From Varanus komodoensis (Eukaryota; Chordata; Lepidosauria; Squamata; Varanidae): 64,000 nucleotides of DNA. Under the pieces are notes generated by a model. The model was not told the DNA's origin. It worked only from the letters and a program-made list of their open reading frames with translations, and ran no database searches. The stretch lies in the NCBI RefSeq assembly GCF_004798865.1, contig NW_025336576.1, forward strand, positions 1,218,413 to 1,282,412, read 5' to 3'. Below are positions 23,901-35,100 of the stretch, in pieces (position 1 is the first letter of the stretch; every line of letters starts with the position of its first letter). The translations under genes were made by a program, and so were the position numbers.

Positions 23901-26900
23901 CATGCACATGGTGGGCATGTTGTGAGCGGAGCCTGCTGGAGCCTGGGGTCAGACTAGATGGCCCAGACTCGCGCTGTTTCTATGATAAAAGAGAGAGATT
24001 GGCAGAAAAACCTGGAGTGGACCACGGTGAAAAGAAGAATGTTTGCAGGCCTTTTTCATCCAGGTAGTGAAAACAGGTCTGTACTGGAATGAATGTAAAG
24101 CCCTCGGTAGAGTGCAAAAGAGAGAGCTATCTAACAGGAAAAGAAAGTTGGGCATCACGTGAAGAAATTATTTTGTGATGGCCAGGAAGCAGAAACTATC
24201 AAGACTGAAGGGTGGGCTGGTAATGGAGATGGTTCTTTAGCTGCATAAAACAAACTTGCTTACACATTTAAAGAAATAAACCAAAAAAGTGAGGGCAGGG
24301 TTCTGGTTTGTGACCATGTATCATCTGTCCTGTAAATACTTTTAATTTGGAGGAAGGTGTGCAGGCTGCATTTCCTCTGTAAGCAGCATTCTGCCTGTGT
24401 CCAGAGGCACTTTTAATACATTCCTGCTAGCTAAGAGAAATAATAACTGGCTGACAAGCTCATTCACTATTTGAAATCCCTGGCTGCATCAATTAAAATC
24501 TGCTATAACTGACTGGTTACCTTAGTTGCACAATTAAAACTTGCAATCTAAGTTTAAAAAAACAACAACTAACGAACTCTACAATAGCATTGTCAGATTT
24601 CAAACACAGGCAAACTTTGATATTGAACATGAATGTGAAATGGAGTACAACCAGAAGTGTATCTATTTGCTGGACTATAGGAAAATATTAAGAGCAAAAT
24701 TAACTGCAGAAAGATCATACTGATGCCTACAGGACACTTTAAAGAAATAAAGGGAAAAGAAGAAATAGACAGATGTAGGGGATCAGACTAAAGGCCTGTC
24801 CACCCCAGCCAGCCAGCCAGCCTATGGGAAACCTATGAGAAGGACTTGAAAGTAACAGCACCTTCACACTCATGTGCCCCAGAATACAGCATTCAAAAGC
24901 ACACGACCTCCAATAGTGGGATATGGCCATCAAGATTAGTAGCCACTGTTTACTTTAGCTCCTATGAACTGAAGTAGCTCTATATTCTCATAACCTGCAA
25001 TATCCCAAAATTAAGTCCTGATCTCTACAAAATATATCCTGCCAACTCCTCAGTGTTTAACAAGACTATTAAAAAGCCTCAGAACAGGTCAAGCCAAGGG
25101 CCATCTCTCCATAAAGATCTACATTAATCTTACATTCCAGCCTCAAGCAATGTCAACAGAAATGCAAGCATTTATACCCATGGTGTGATAAACCCATGAT
25201 AAATACCCACAACCCAGGTATTCCATCCAGCACAGCAGCCCTCAGTAAACACTTTGGATGCTTCCTGAAAACGGACCAGCATAAACCTAGTTAAAACCCA
25301 ACAGCAGTCTCCCAGTTGCTCTGTCTCTGTGCCAACCCAATCAAGAGGAGAAATTACACACAGGAATGTCAAACTGGAGTTAAAATAGTCAAGCTAACCC
25401 TTACCCTGGCCAGGTCCAATGGGCTACCTTGGACAAATTAAAGCTGTTATGAATCAATACCCCCCACATTCTTTTCATAGTCAGAGAAATGTACTCAAAG
25501 GGAATGACAATGGGCAAACTGTGAACTACTCCCTGGGATGCAAGCCTGTTGAAGTGCAGTATGCCAGCAGGAAAATAAAGACCCCCTGCAGCATCGTGGC
25601 ATTAGTACAAAACTTACTGGGACGTGTGGTTGGAATGAACTAAGCAAACAGCACCTGGATATTAACCTCCTCCTGAAGACCAAGGAGTAAAACTGTTGAG
25701 GTGCAATCCTAGTATTCTTATACACCGTGCTAAATTTTCCCTCAGAAACTCTGGGGCCTTCATTCCCTAGACAGTCCTTAGTAGCAGAGTGCATATTTCC
25801 ATAGCACATGCTGGTTATCCAGGTTTGGCTTTGAGCTGATAGTCAAACCTATTCCAACTACGGCTGAAGAACGTCATTTTCTGGGCAGGAGAAAACTCAT
25901 ACCAATGAGTGATACCCTGTGGACTGGGTCCAGCCTGCAACAGAAACTAGATGTTGCATTAATATGAAGCTTTCCATTTAGCCGCCGTTGCCACATACAA
26001 GCATGTGTAATTCTGCATACTGGAAGTCTCCACCCAGAAAAACCAGCTTCCCCAAACCTAACTCTTGAGCTAAAACCACCACTTTAATTCACTTCAGCAA
26101 GACCCTCAGAAATTTAAGGACACGGGATTAATTATAATTTACAATGACTTTTTGAAAGCTCACCTGTTTTTCTCCATTTCATTGTGTGTTGATCTTAAGG
26201 GGGGAGAGGGGAGAGGGAGAGAGACAGATTAGTTAACCATTTTCACTGGCAGTCGCCAAATTAACATGCTGCAATAAAGATTACAAATACAGGACCTAGT
26301 AATTGTTCACCATTAGAAAAAAATCAAGGAAACTGCTGGCTACAAAGCAGCTGTTAAGAACCACAGTTCCTGCACAACCCCAGATCTGCGATTCCTCATA
26401 TCAGGTACTACAGAAGCATTTGGATCTGGATACATCTTTTCTTTTATCTGAAGATGAGGCAAAATAATCTGAATGTTTTGTAATCACCTGCTTTGCAAGT
26501 AATACACACATAAGCACAATGTGAATCTAGCGAGATCAGGATTCTTCAAAATCTGACAGCTTCCCAGAACATACACTGGGGGCAAAAATCTTATGCATGT
26601 TTAGACAGAAAAAGGTGCCTAAGCACCCCTCAGTCAGTGGAGCTGGACTGTGTCCTAAACCAACAATTTCCTAGAATACTTTTACCCTAGTCCTTACACA
26701 TTTTTTATTTTATGTGAAATCAGCAGAGTCTCCAATACACTGTAGATGCAATGTATTCATGGAGAACCATGGCAGAACCAAAACAAGTCACTAGAATTTC
26801 TTATTCGTGAATGGGCAGACAGTTTACAATTTCTCAGTAACTTTATTCTATTAAAAAAAAACCTCTATTCAAAAAATTAGCATATTAATTTGAGTAAAGA

Positions 26901-29304
26901 AGATCGAACACTTTAAGTTGGGATGAACAAACTGGAGCCCTCAACCTAATTTCAAATTCAGAACCTTAGTAAATCTATTCTTTCCCTGGTCGTCTGCTCT
27001 GTGGGTATGTGAAAAGGGGCCGGCAGAAAAAGAGAACAAGTGACAGAAAGAGGGAAGAGGCGACCCATCCACTTTTGGCTCTGGTCCCGTTCACTATGCC
27101 AACAGATAAGCCACAAAGGAGACAGGAAAAAAAAACTTGTCCAACCCTGCTTTAAGTAAAAGGAAAAGTGATCAGCAATGATCTAGAAGAGCTGTAAAAA
27201 GCAACGCACTTTATTTAACTACTACGGGGCCTGGCAAGTTGGGGAATGAGTATACTGAATCTTACCTTCAGGTTATTTTATCTGCTATCACTTTCAGTTT
27301 TACTTTGATGTTTACATAAGTCTGTTGCTGCTTTAACAGCCTGAAAGTCACCTTCATCATTACAGCAGAAAAGCAGGATATAAAATGCTCAGAATACAGC
27401 CTGCAAGCTGGTTTTGAAAGGGTGATACAAACAATCTATTCAAAACAAATTGTTTTGTGAAATAGGCAGAAAGAACTTCTGCAAAAAAGCAGACCCGCAC
27501 ATGCTGGCGGATCTTGTGCAAGAGGATCCCACACATGGTTACACCAAAATAAATCCCAGTTTGTCAAGAAGATTTACTCTTCGGTAAAGCTATGTTTACA
27601 CCTACAGCTTTAATGTGCTTCCAGTTTTTCTTGGCTTTAGATAAGGCACAAGCAACGAAACCCCATTTTAAAGCCAATCTCCTCTAAATATCTTTTAAAA
27701 ACTAGCTTCCAGCAATCTAAGTATGTGTTAAAGTATGCTGATAATAGCTATGACACATTTCTAATAAATTAATGGGAGTATTTGGAATGATCAGGTGCCT
27801 TTTTTGAGACATGCACCTCAAAATCCTTACACTGAAGCTTAAAGAGCTTCAATCAAGTATCATCAGAAGGATTAAAATGCTTTCCCAAAATATTTTTGAT
27901 AAGATAGTTAATTCTAACATTTCAACCATAACCATTTACAAGAACAATGTATAACTGACAAGAAATGAAAGCAAAACTATATTGTACAAGGAACCTAATG
28001 AGCAGGAGAATTCTGACACCACAGAATGAGCCATAGCAACTGACCAGTCAATGAAGACCAGTGTGCTTAGGGTGGGGCTACTGTTATAATCGCCCCAGAA
28101 ATGGCCATTTTCCATGGCTGACCCCGCAGAAGCAGGGCAACAGAGGCACAGCGTCCTGTGTTCTATTACCTGCTACTACTGCTGTTTTTCTTGGACTTGT
28201 TTCTTCGTTTTAGGACATCTCTATCCTTGATGCTGTAAGGTAGCATGGAAGCATAGCCATGCTCGGCTTCTAGGGAAAAAAAATACCATTCATTCTATTA
28301 TCAAACCTTGCAAAAAAATAAATCTGCCATAAATGCATTGGGAGAGGTAGCTGAATGATGTGACCCAGAGAGACAAGGCAGGCTCTCCTAAACATTTCTA
28401 CCGGCGGGATCATTTTACAGGTCCTGAGCAAGCCCCACTTCCAAACCGCCTTTCAGCTGCGCTGCCTCAGGCAAGTCCACATCCTCTTTGTTTCAGCGGC
28501 CTCATGTGGAACACGGCAATACGCTCCGCACTTTCCCGCAAGGCTTCCACGAGGATTACCAAAAGCGTGCGGGCGGGGTGCTTCGAGATCCGGGGCGCTC
28601 CGATTCATGCCGTCGCTGGACGAACAGGGTCTCACGCCGGGGGCAAGACACCCTCGCCCAGCGCGGGAGACTCCTACGGGGCCGGTGAGCCCCCGAACCG
28701 GTGGGGGAAAGCGGATGATGCAGCGATGCTCCGGCGAATCGCTGGCCGGCCGTGCCTCGGCGGACAGGCGGAGGACGCGCCGCTCGGGGGCTGCTCCGGG
28801 GCGAGCGGCAGCGCCACCCCCGCCTCCCAGGCGCGGGGACCCCGCTGCCGCTCGCCCGGGCCGCGGGCGGAGAACAAAAGCCGCGCGGCGAGGCTCTTTC
28901 ACGGCAGGGGAGGCCGGGCGGGCCCGGGCCTCGCGGGGAGCAGCAGGCCGAGCGAGCCGGAGAGAGAGGCGCGGCGGCGCGGCCACTCGCGCGCCGGGCT
29001 TTGCGGGGCCTGTGTCCTCGGCAGCCCTCGGCTTTCGGGAACCGGCCGCGGGCAGGGCCGGGCCGGGCGTGCGCACCGGGGCCGAGGAGGGACCGGACGA
29101 GGCGAGCCACGTCCGCACTCCGGCGGCCGGCGACGCGAGGGCGGCCGAGAGGTGGCGGGGCCGGGCGCTGCGCCCCGGCAGAGGCGCCCGCGGAGCCGCG
29201 GGCACCGGGCGGGCGGGCGGCCTACCTCGCTCCCGGCGCTCCAGGAACTCGGCCGCCTCCAGCAGCATCTGGATGTTCTCGCACACCTGGGCGGCAGCCG
29301 CCAT
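20933..29304 (-). CDS. MXD1: MXD1 (MAD1), MAX dimerization protein 1
   Basis: Bases: exons 29304-29226, 28269-28170, 26193-26164, 21953-21839, 21374-21215 and 21120-20933 (stop TAA) join in frame at GT-AG junctions to 223 residues; human MXD1 has 221. Residues 9-24 ([16 protein letters not shown]) are the SIN3-interaction helix. K47-K54 (KRRNKSKK) is a likely nuclear signal. The bHLH spans about 60-108, with E-box contacts H63, E67 and R71; most of the basic region comes from the 30-nt exon 3. A leucine zipper follows from 109 to about 140. S147 matches human S145, a known RSK/S6K site. The acidic tail ends KACLSL. The protein pairs with MAX, binds E-boxes and recruits SIN3-HDAC to oppose MYC during differentiation. 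[20 protein letters not shown] and the N-terminal MAAA...NIQMLLEAA favour MXD1 over MXD3, MXD4 or MXI1. The start is the only ATG in frame with the SID at the 5' end of a CpG-island exon. Confidence 0.97.
21375..21838 (-). other. MXD1: MXD1 intron 4
   Basis: GT-AG intron between the bHLH exon and the zipper exon. It is AT-rich and I recognise no repeat or RNA gene in it. Confidence 0.8.
22585..22770 (-). repeat. tRNA-headed SINE, second family
   Basis: On the minus strand the head, starting near 22,770, has a tRNA-like A-box region and a decayed B box (the plus strand reads GGGACTGAACTGGGGACC). The body ends in a segment whose plus strand reads GACCATTGGTCCACCTAGAC, a hallmark of a common squamate SINE. 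It differs from the MIR-like family elsewhere in this window. Confidence 0.6.
23543..23988 (+). mobile_element. CR1 LINE, 3' end with C-terminal ORF2 piece
   Basis: The plus-strand frame from about 23,548 to 23,925 translates as the CR1 ORF2 C-terminus, including [29 protein letters not shown] and [17 protein letters not shown]. The 3' UTR follows and ends GACTAGATGGCCC...TTTCTATGAT, the typical CR1 tail. Strong 5' truncation is usual for CR1. The 125-codon frame is still open, which argues for moderate age. It lies in MXD1 intron 3, antisense to the gene. Confidence 0.93.
24765..24975 (-). mobile_element. CR1-like LINE fragment
   Basis: Plus-strand blocks read GATCAGACTAAAGGCCTGTCC, CCTATGGGAAACCTATGAG, AACAGCACCTTCACACTCATG and GGCCATCAAGATTAGTAGCC. 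Together they match the reverse complement of a widespread squamate CR1/L3-type 3' region. The fragment at 35.06 kb belongs to the same family in the opposite orientation. Confidence 0.6.
26194..28169 (-). other. MXD1: MXD1 intron 2
   Basis: 2.0-kb GT-AG intron, AT-rich. I see no recognisable mobile element, RNA gene or exon in it. Confidence 0.8.
28270..29225 (-). other. MXD1: MXD1 intron 1
   Basis: GT-AG intron whose 5' two-thirds (about 28,560-29,225) belongs to the promoter CpG island. A plus-strand frame of 370 codons crosses it together with exon 1 but matches nothing and is explained by the base composition. Confidence 0.85.
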
Positions 29305-30100
29305 TTTGCCCGCTCCGCCTGCGTCAGGCCCGCCGGCCGCTTCGACCCTGGCCCGGAGCCTCGCTTCGCCGCGCCGCACGGCCGCCGCCACAACAGCCAC
29401 AGCCGCCGCCGCCGCCGCCGCCTCCTCCTCCAGCGGCCGCCGCGCGAGTGTGTTTACCCCACCTCAGCCTGACAGACTCGACGCAACCAAGCCCTCCCCG
29501 CCGACCGCAGCCCAACCCACTGCCCCCAGCGGGCGCCGCGGATTGGCCACCGAAGGCACGTTGCCGCCCCCGGCGCGGCCTGATTTGCCCGCGGAAAGGC
29601 GAAAACAGCAACAAGGCCCGCCCCGCACGAGGTGATCCCTCCTCATTGGCCGCCTTTGTTCGTTAGCCCACCCTTCGTCTCTCCCGAGCTTTTAGTCTTT
29701 CGGTTGGCTGGGCTGCCGACGAACTCCGCCTCTCCGTATCGCTGGGTCTTATTGGGAAAGCGGTGGAAGGGACCACCCCTTCGGCTCCGCGCGTGCCCCA
29801 TTGGCCCGGGCTCTCACACCCACGCCCAGGCAGCTTTCTGATAGGGCCGACCCGTGGTTTCTCCAGCGGGCCCCATTGGCCCGCCCCTCTGCGGCCCGCC
29901 CCTTTCTTACTGCGTGGCTCTTCGCGCTCCGCCCGCCCGCGGCCACGCGCTTCTACCGCTCCGGGCGGGAAGGGGTCCCGGCCAGGGCGGAGGAAGCCCT
30001 GCAGCGCCCGTCGAGCGCGCCAGGGCCGGCCTCCTGGCCCCGGGAGGGCGGCGGCAGCGGTGCCCGGCCGGCGTTCCGAGCCCCGCCCGGGAGCGATGCT
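28560..30100 (-). promoter_or_regulatory. MXD1: MXD1 CpG-island promoter with CCAAT cluster
   Basis: Strongly CpG-rich sequence covers the start codon (29,304), the start of intron 1 and about 800 bp upstream. Five CCAAT boxes in the MXD1 sense orientation (ATTGG on the plus strand) lie at 29,542, 29,645, 29,751, 29,800 and 29,875. GC boxes (CCGCCC/GGGCGG types) are interspersed and no TATA box is evident. An NF-Y plus SP-factor, TATA-less housekeeping-type promoter is the inference; the transcription start is not fixed by the sequence. Confidence 0.7.
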
Positions 30101-30129
30101 TCCCGGTGCACCGGAGCCCTTGATCAAGG

Positions 30130-30706
30130 AAGATGGCAGGCAGACGGGGACTGCAGCCGAGGAATTAAACGACGCTTGCTCCCGGGCAGGAAAGCTGTGG
30201 CAAGTCTAGACAGCGGACTGAAAAGCGGAGGCATCACTCTGCCGACAAAAGCGCACAGTGTCAAGGCCACGGTGTTCCCAGTTGCAATGCATTGCTGTGA
30301 AAGGTGGACCATAAGGAAGGCTGCGCGACGAAGGATTGAGGCCTTTGAATGGTGGTGCTGGAGGAGACTCCTGCAAGTCCCTTGGACCGCATGGCGATCA
30401 AACCGGCCAGTCCTAGAGGAGATCAACCCTGACTGCTCTTTAGAAGGCCAGATCCTGAAGATGAAGCTCAAGTACTTTGGCCACCGAATGAGGACTCCCT
30501 GGAGAAGAGCCCAGTGCTGGGAACAATGGATGGCAAACGGAGGAGGGGACGGCAGAGGATGAGGTGGCTGGATGGGGTCACTGGGGCAGTGGGTGTGCGC
30601 TTGGGTGGACTCCGGGGGAAGGTGGAGGGCAGGAAGGCCTGGAGGAGTGTTGTCCATGGGGTCGCGATGGGTCGGACGTGACTTCGCAACTAGCCACAAC
30701 AACAGA
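30130..30706 (+). mobile_element. RTE/BovB LINE, 3' fragment
   Basis: The plus-strand frame carries the BovB C-terminus, with blocks [59 protein letters not shown] and FGHRMR. It ends with the BovB tail GTCGCGATGGGTCGGACGTG and a short CAA-rich end. It is 5'-truncated to about 0.58 kb and starts only about 800 bp upstream of MXD1, at the edge of its CpG island. Confidence 0.9.
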
Positions 30707-32130
30707 TGGCAGGCACAGCAACAGGCAGGCGAGGCTGGGCATTTGCACCGAGCTTGCCCTCAGGCCCAGCAGGGACAGTGGCGGGGGCTGCCCCTAAATA
30801 CAGTGCTCGGCCATGAGCCAGCCTGCCTCCCATGCTCAGGTGGCCACGCAGGTTCCACGGCTCATGCGGAACCAAAGGTGAGGAAGCAGGTATGTGCAGA
30901 ACAGCGCTGGAGATAATTTTAACATGGGCGCTCGTGCCAAAACGGTCAACTTAAGTTTAATAGCTTTACCTGTTAGTGGGAAGGGATGGACTCTCAGAGA
31001 CTTTGGGTGGTAGGAAAACGTGGTCTTAACACAGGTCTTAGTCAGGCCAACACAGCAGGCCGTGAACCAGCCCATCACACCCAGCGCTGCCCTCATCCCA
31101 GCGTCCTCTGGCGCATCCCCCACCTCCAAGCAGCACGCATGTGCGACTGCGCCCTCCCGCCCATGTCCCTCAGCAGCTGGGGTGCAGCAGGCCTCTGATG
31201 CTGCAAGGCAGCATGGCTTTGGTAGCGTCCCAATTTTTATACCAGTTTTTTTACCTCTAAAAGGCAGCAGGCACTGAAGGTAAATATGCTGATACTGCTG
31301 ACATTGATTCTTCTACCTTCCACCTAATCCACCAATTAATGTTAATCAATCAATCCACCATTCTTCAAAAGTGCATTCAGCCCTCGGGCTGAAAGGGCTC
31401 AACATTCCCATCATACAGCAAGCTTTCCGGCAAAATTACGATTACAGCCATTTCACACCAGGAAAAAAACATAGCTGCACTAAAAAGCAACAGATCAGTA
31501 TGCAAAGTAACGCACAGTACATGCACAGATACTAATTTCTTTCTCAAAGAACTACTGGAAAAACTCAACTGCTACAAGAATCCCATGTAAACTGACAAAT
31601 CAGAATTGTATTATATTTACACATTTGTTTAGAGGCCCTCTGCTGGACAGAAACAAGAGGCAGAAAAATCCATCAAAATCTCACGACATGATTTTGGAAT
31701 ACAGAAGGAGAGGAGGTGTTTTGGTTAAATGTTGATGGGCTGGGTAACAGTTGTCTCACATGCTCAGAAAAAAAAAAAAACCCTTAATAGCTATATCCCT
31801 ATTTCAGCAACGCATATAATTTTGCTGCCTTAAATTTCACAGAAGTGTCCTAGTCCAAGTGTGTTCAATGAGACAAATGGCTTTTTTCTATTTTAAAAGC
31901 AAAAACCTACAAAACTGAAACACAACCACACAAAAGAAAATAACTTTATGTTTAAAAAAAACAACAGAAAAACATACAACCATCTCACCCTATGAGATAA
32001 TGTCACTTTCATGGACTCAGCAATGCACAGGACCCGTTCTGCACGGGAAGATGTCTCGACAGCAACACCTGGCCTAGGCCAGTTAAGGAGCTAGAGCAGA
32101 GTCTTCATTCACATGCTGCCAATGCTGCTA
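30707..32130 (-). other. SNRNP27 3' UTR and SNRNP27-MXD1 gap
   Basis: AT-rich sequence downstream of the SNRNP27 stop codon. The 3' UTR must begin at 32,130, but I find no canonical AATAAA on the minus strand nearby; variants such as CATAAA near 31,945 or ATTAAA near 30,957 are candidates. There is no other gene or clear repeat. Confidence 0.45.
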
Positions 32131-35100
32131 TCAGGCAATAAAATCCAGAGGTCTGTTGAATCCACCTTTTCTGTTCATGTACTGCCTGTAGTAACAGAAA
32201 GCAAGTATTAGCGATACAATATTCTGAAGCCCCTGAACCTTATCCTGACACCCATCCAGTCCTTCTGAAATTTATCTTGTTGTTGCCAGTCGCGAAGTCG
32301 CGTCCGACCCATCGCAACCCCCTGGACAACATTCCTCCAGGCCTTCCTGCCCTCCACCATCCCCCGGAGTCCACCTAAGCTCACGCCGACTGCTTCAGTT
32401 ACACCATCCAGCAACCTCATCCTCTGCCGTCCCCTCCTTCTTTTGCCCTCAATTGTTCCCAGCATCAGGCTCTTCTCCAGGGAGTCCTTCCTTCTCATTA
32501 GGTGGCCAGAGTACTTGAGTTTCAGCTTCACTGTCTGGTCTTCTAAAGAGCAGTCAGGGTTGATCTCCTCTAGGACTGATCGGTTTGATCGCCCCGCAGT
32601 CCAAGGGACTCGCAGGAGTCTCCTCCAGCACCACCATTCAAAGGCCTCATTCCTTTGGCGCTCAGCCTTCCTTATGGTCCAGCTTTCACAGCCATACACT
32701 GCAACTGGGAAAACCATAGCCCTGACTATATGCACTTTTGTTGGCAGGGTGATGCCTCTGCTTTTTAGTATGCTGTCTAGATTTGCCATAGCTTTCCTCC
32801 CCAGGAGCAGGCGTCTTTTAATTTCTTGGCTGCAGTCCCCGTCTGCGGTGATCTTGGAGCCCAGGAAAATAAAATCTGTCACTACTTCCATTTCTTTACT
32901 ATCTATTTGCCAGGAAGTGAGAGGACCGGATGCCATGAGCTTAGTTTTCTTAATGTTGAGTTTCAAGCCAACTTTTGCGCTCTCCTCCTTCACCCACATC
33001 AAGAGGCTCTTTAGTTCCACTTTCTGCCATTAGAGTGGTATCATCTGCATATTTGAGGTTGTTGATATTTCTCCTGGCAATCTTAAGCCTTGGAAAAGGC
33101 ACAATTGTGTATAATTTTGTAAAAAGAGAAACTCAAAAGGAGGTAACAGCCTTTTCAAACGTCCAATGAGGACTGAGGGTGCTCAGCAGTCACACTCACA
33201 GGATCACAGAGTTAGAAATGGCCAGAAGGCCATCGGGTCCAACCCCCTGCTGTTGCAGGATGCTAAGTTACACCATCCTGGTCCAATGACTGTCTAGACA
33301 CTTCCTGAATGTCTCTAGTGAGGAAGAGCCTACAACTTCCCATGTAATAGGTTCTATTGTCGTACTGCTCTGGCAGTGAGGAGATTCTTCCATACAATGC
33401 TGACTGCGTACTGGGTAAGGGAGGTAAGACTAGGGGAATGGCATATCCTAGAAAGCGGCCTGGCTGGAATCCTGGACATGTGCAGTCCACCCTTGTAAGG
33501 ATAGTAGATCAAGCACCCCAAATGACAGGGAACTCAGACTGGGACAGACATATGCGCACACATTAATCCAAAAAGGGCAGAAATACCAGACTGACCTTAA
33601 CAACTTTCTGCTCTCTCACAATATTAACCCTTTGTGGTTCCCTTGGGGAACACTGCACTCCCTCTCAATTACTCCAGTTCCTTCCACACAAGGGAATCTG
33701 TTCTTTAGCTTCTTTCCCCCACCTTCTTTAAAAAAAAAGGGGGGGGGATAGGAAGGAACTCAAAGCTTTCTCTGCACATATTCCTATGAAGTGAGTAATG
33801 CTGTGTGAAGTCATCTGCTGCCTGGCATGGGGCGGGGGGATGAGAAAATTGCCAAGTTTACAGCCCTGCCTGTCCAAGAGGGTAAAAAGCTAACCTGTAT
33901 TTCCTCTTCTGTGATACATTTATAGCATAAGCATTCACAGAGCCATCCACTTTCTTTCCCTGCAAGACAAGGAGAAAGCCAAAATCATCTTTAGACAACA
34001 ATAGATACAGTGGTACCCAGCCTAGGGGTAGAAAAAGGCAGCAGCTTGGATGCTAAGTTGCTCCTCTATTTGGGTAAGGGAGAGGGGGGGGGGGGGGAGC
34101 AATTCTCTCCTTTATCTGCAGCACCCAGAAATAGATTTCACCCACCACCACTTCGTACAGGTTTTCTGTGTGTCTGCAGAGCTGCAGCAGAGTCCTGCAG
34201 AACTCTGCAGACAGTGCCTGCTTATGAATTGTGGGCAGAAAGTAGGTGCGGCGATCAATTTCCAGTGAGGTGGGGAAGCCTCTTCCAGTTCGAGGGCTGA
34301 ATTACGTTTTGGGGATGTTCTCAGGGATGTCTTTCAGTAGTGAGCAGGCCAAAGGCAAGAGGGGCAGGGCCCAAATACCTGCATTATGTTCTCTTAAAAA
34401 TGTCATTATTGGTAGCTAAGCTTTAGGAGACACGTAAGCTTTTTTAATGTGGGGGAGGGGGGAGGCTGCATGAAAGCCTGGGAAATGGCCAGAAATAGTC
34501 GCTGGGGGAGCAGGACAGTGCTGGGGGGGGGGCATGGCTTCCCAGGGAGCCCCAGAGGGCTGAGGGAGGCCCTTGGTGGCTCCGTGTGGTCCCTGGCCCT
34601 GAGCTTCTGCCACTTGCCTTTGTTGTGTCGAATGCTGCAAATCCCATCGTTTTCATCATTTCAATTTCTTCTTCAGTCTTGCCCTCTAGATCCTCTTCTG
34701 GAAAAAGAAACCACGACATGGCAGGGGATGAAAAGTGGCGGTGGCGACCCAAAAGATCCTGCTGCGCTTGCAGATGGAAAGTGAGCGGGGACCGTGGATG
34801 GGGCAGAGCACACTTCCAGGCCCATGCACTGGGCGGGCCTGCACACCGCACCCATGCGGGACGCAGGGCCGGCCACTGCAGAGTGAGCGGCCAGGGGAAA
34901 CGCTTCGTTGCGAGCCTGCCTGGTGGGGGAAGCCCGCACACAGCGCGGATTCAAGCCATGACTTCACTGCTGTGTTCTGCAGTGCCTTGACAGGAGATGG
35001 GTGACATCTGTGGAGAAGGCTCTCCATGGCCCCCCATCCTCATGGCTCTGCTGCCACCACTGTCAGGCCGTGTGCCTCTGTACACCTGTTGCTGGGGAGG

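Larger units (their letters stand above)
21954..26163 (-). other. MXD1: MXD1 intron 3
   Basis: 4.2-kb GT-AG intron between the 30-nt basic-region exon and the main bHLH exon. It carries a tRNA-headed SINE (22.6 kb), a CR1 LINE tail (23.5 kb) and a CR1-like fragment (24.8 kb). The rest is AT-rich unique-looking sequence without recognisable features. Confidence 0.85.

Noticed and set aside
20933-29304. MXD4, MXD3 or MXI1 instead of MXD1
   Set aside because: The N-terminus, bHLH residues and KRIKLQ...KACLSL tail follow MXD1, and SNRNP27 is its known neighbour.
28360-29472. 370- and 342-codon plus-strand frames and a 315-codon minus-strand frame across the MXD1 promoter
   Set aside because: They run through the CpG island and over MXD1 exon 1 and intron 1. 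Only residues 1-26 of the minus frame are real coding sequence.
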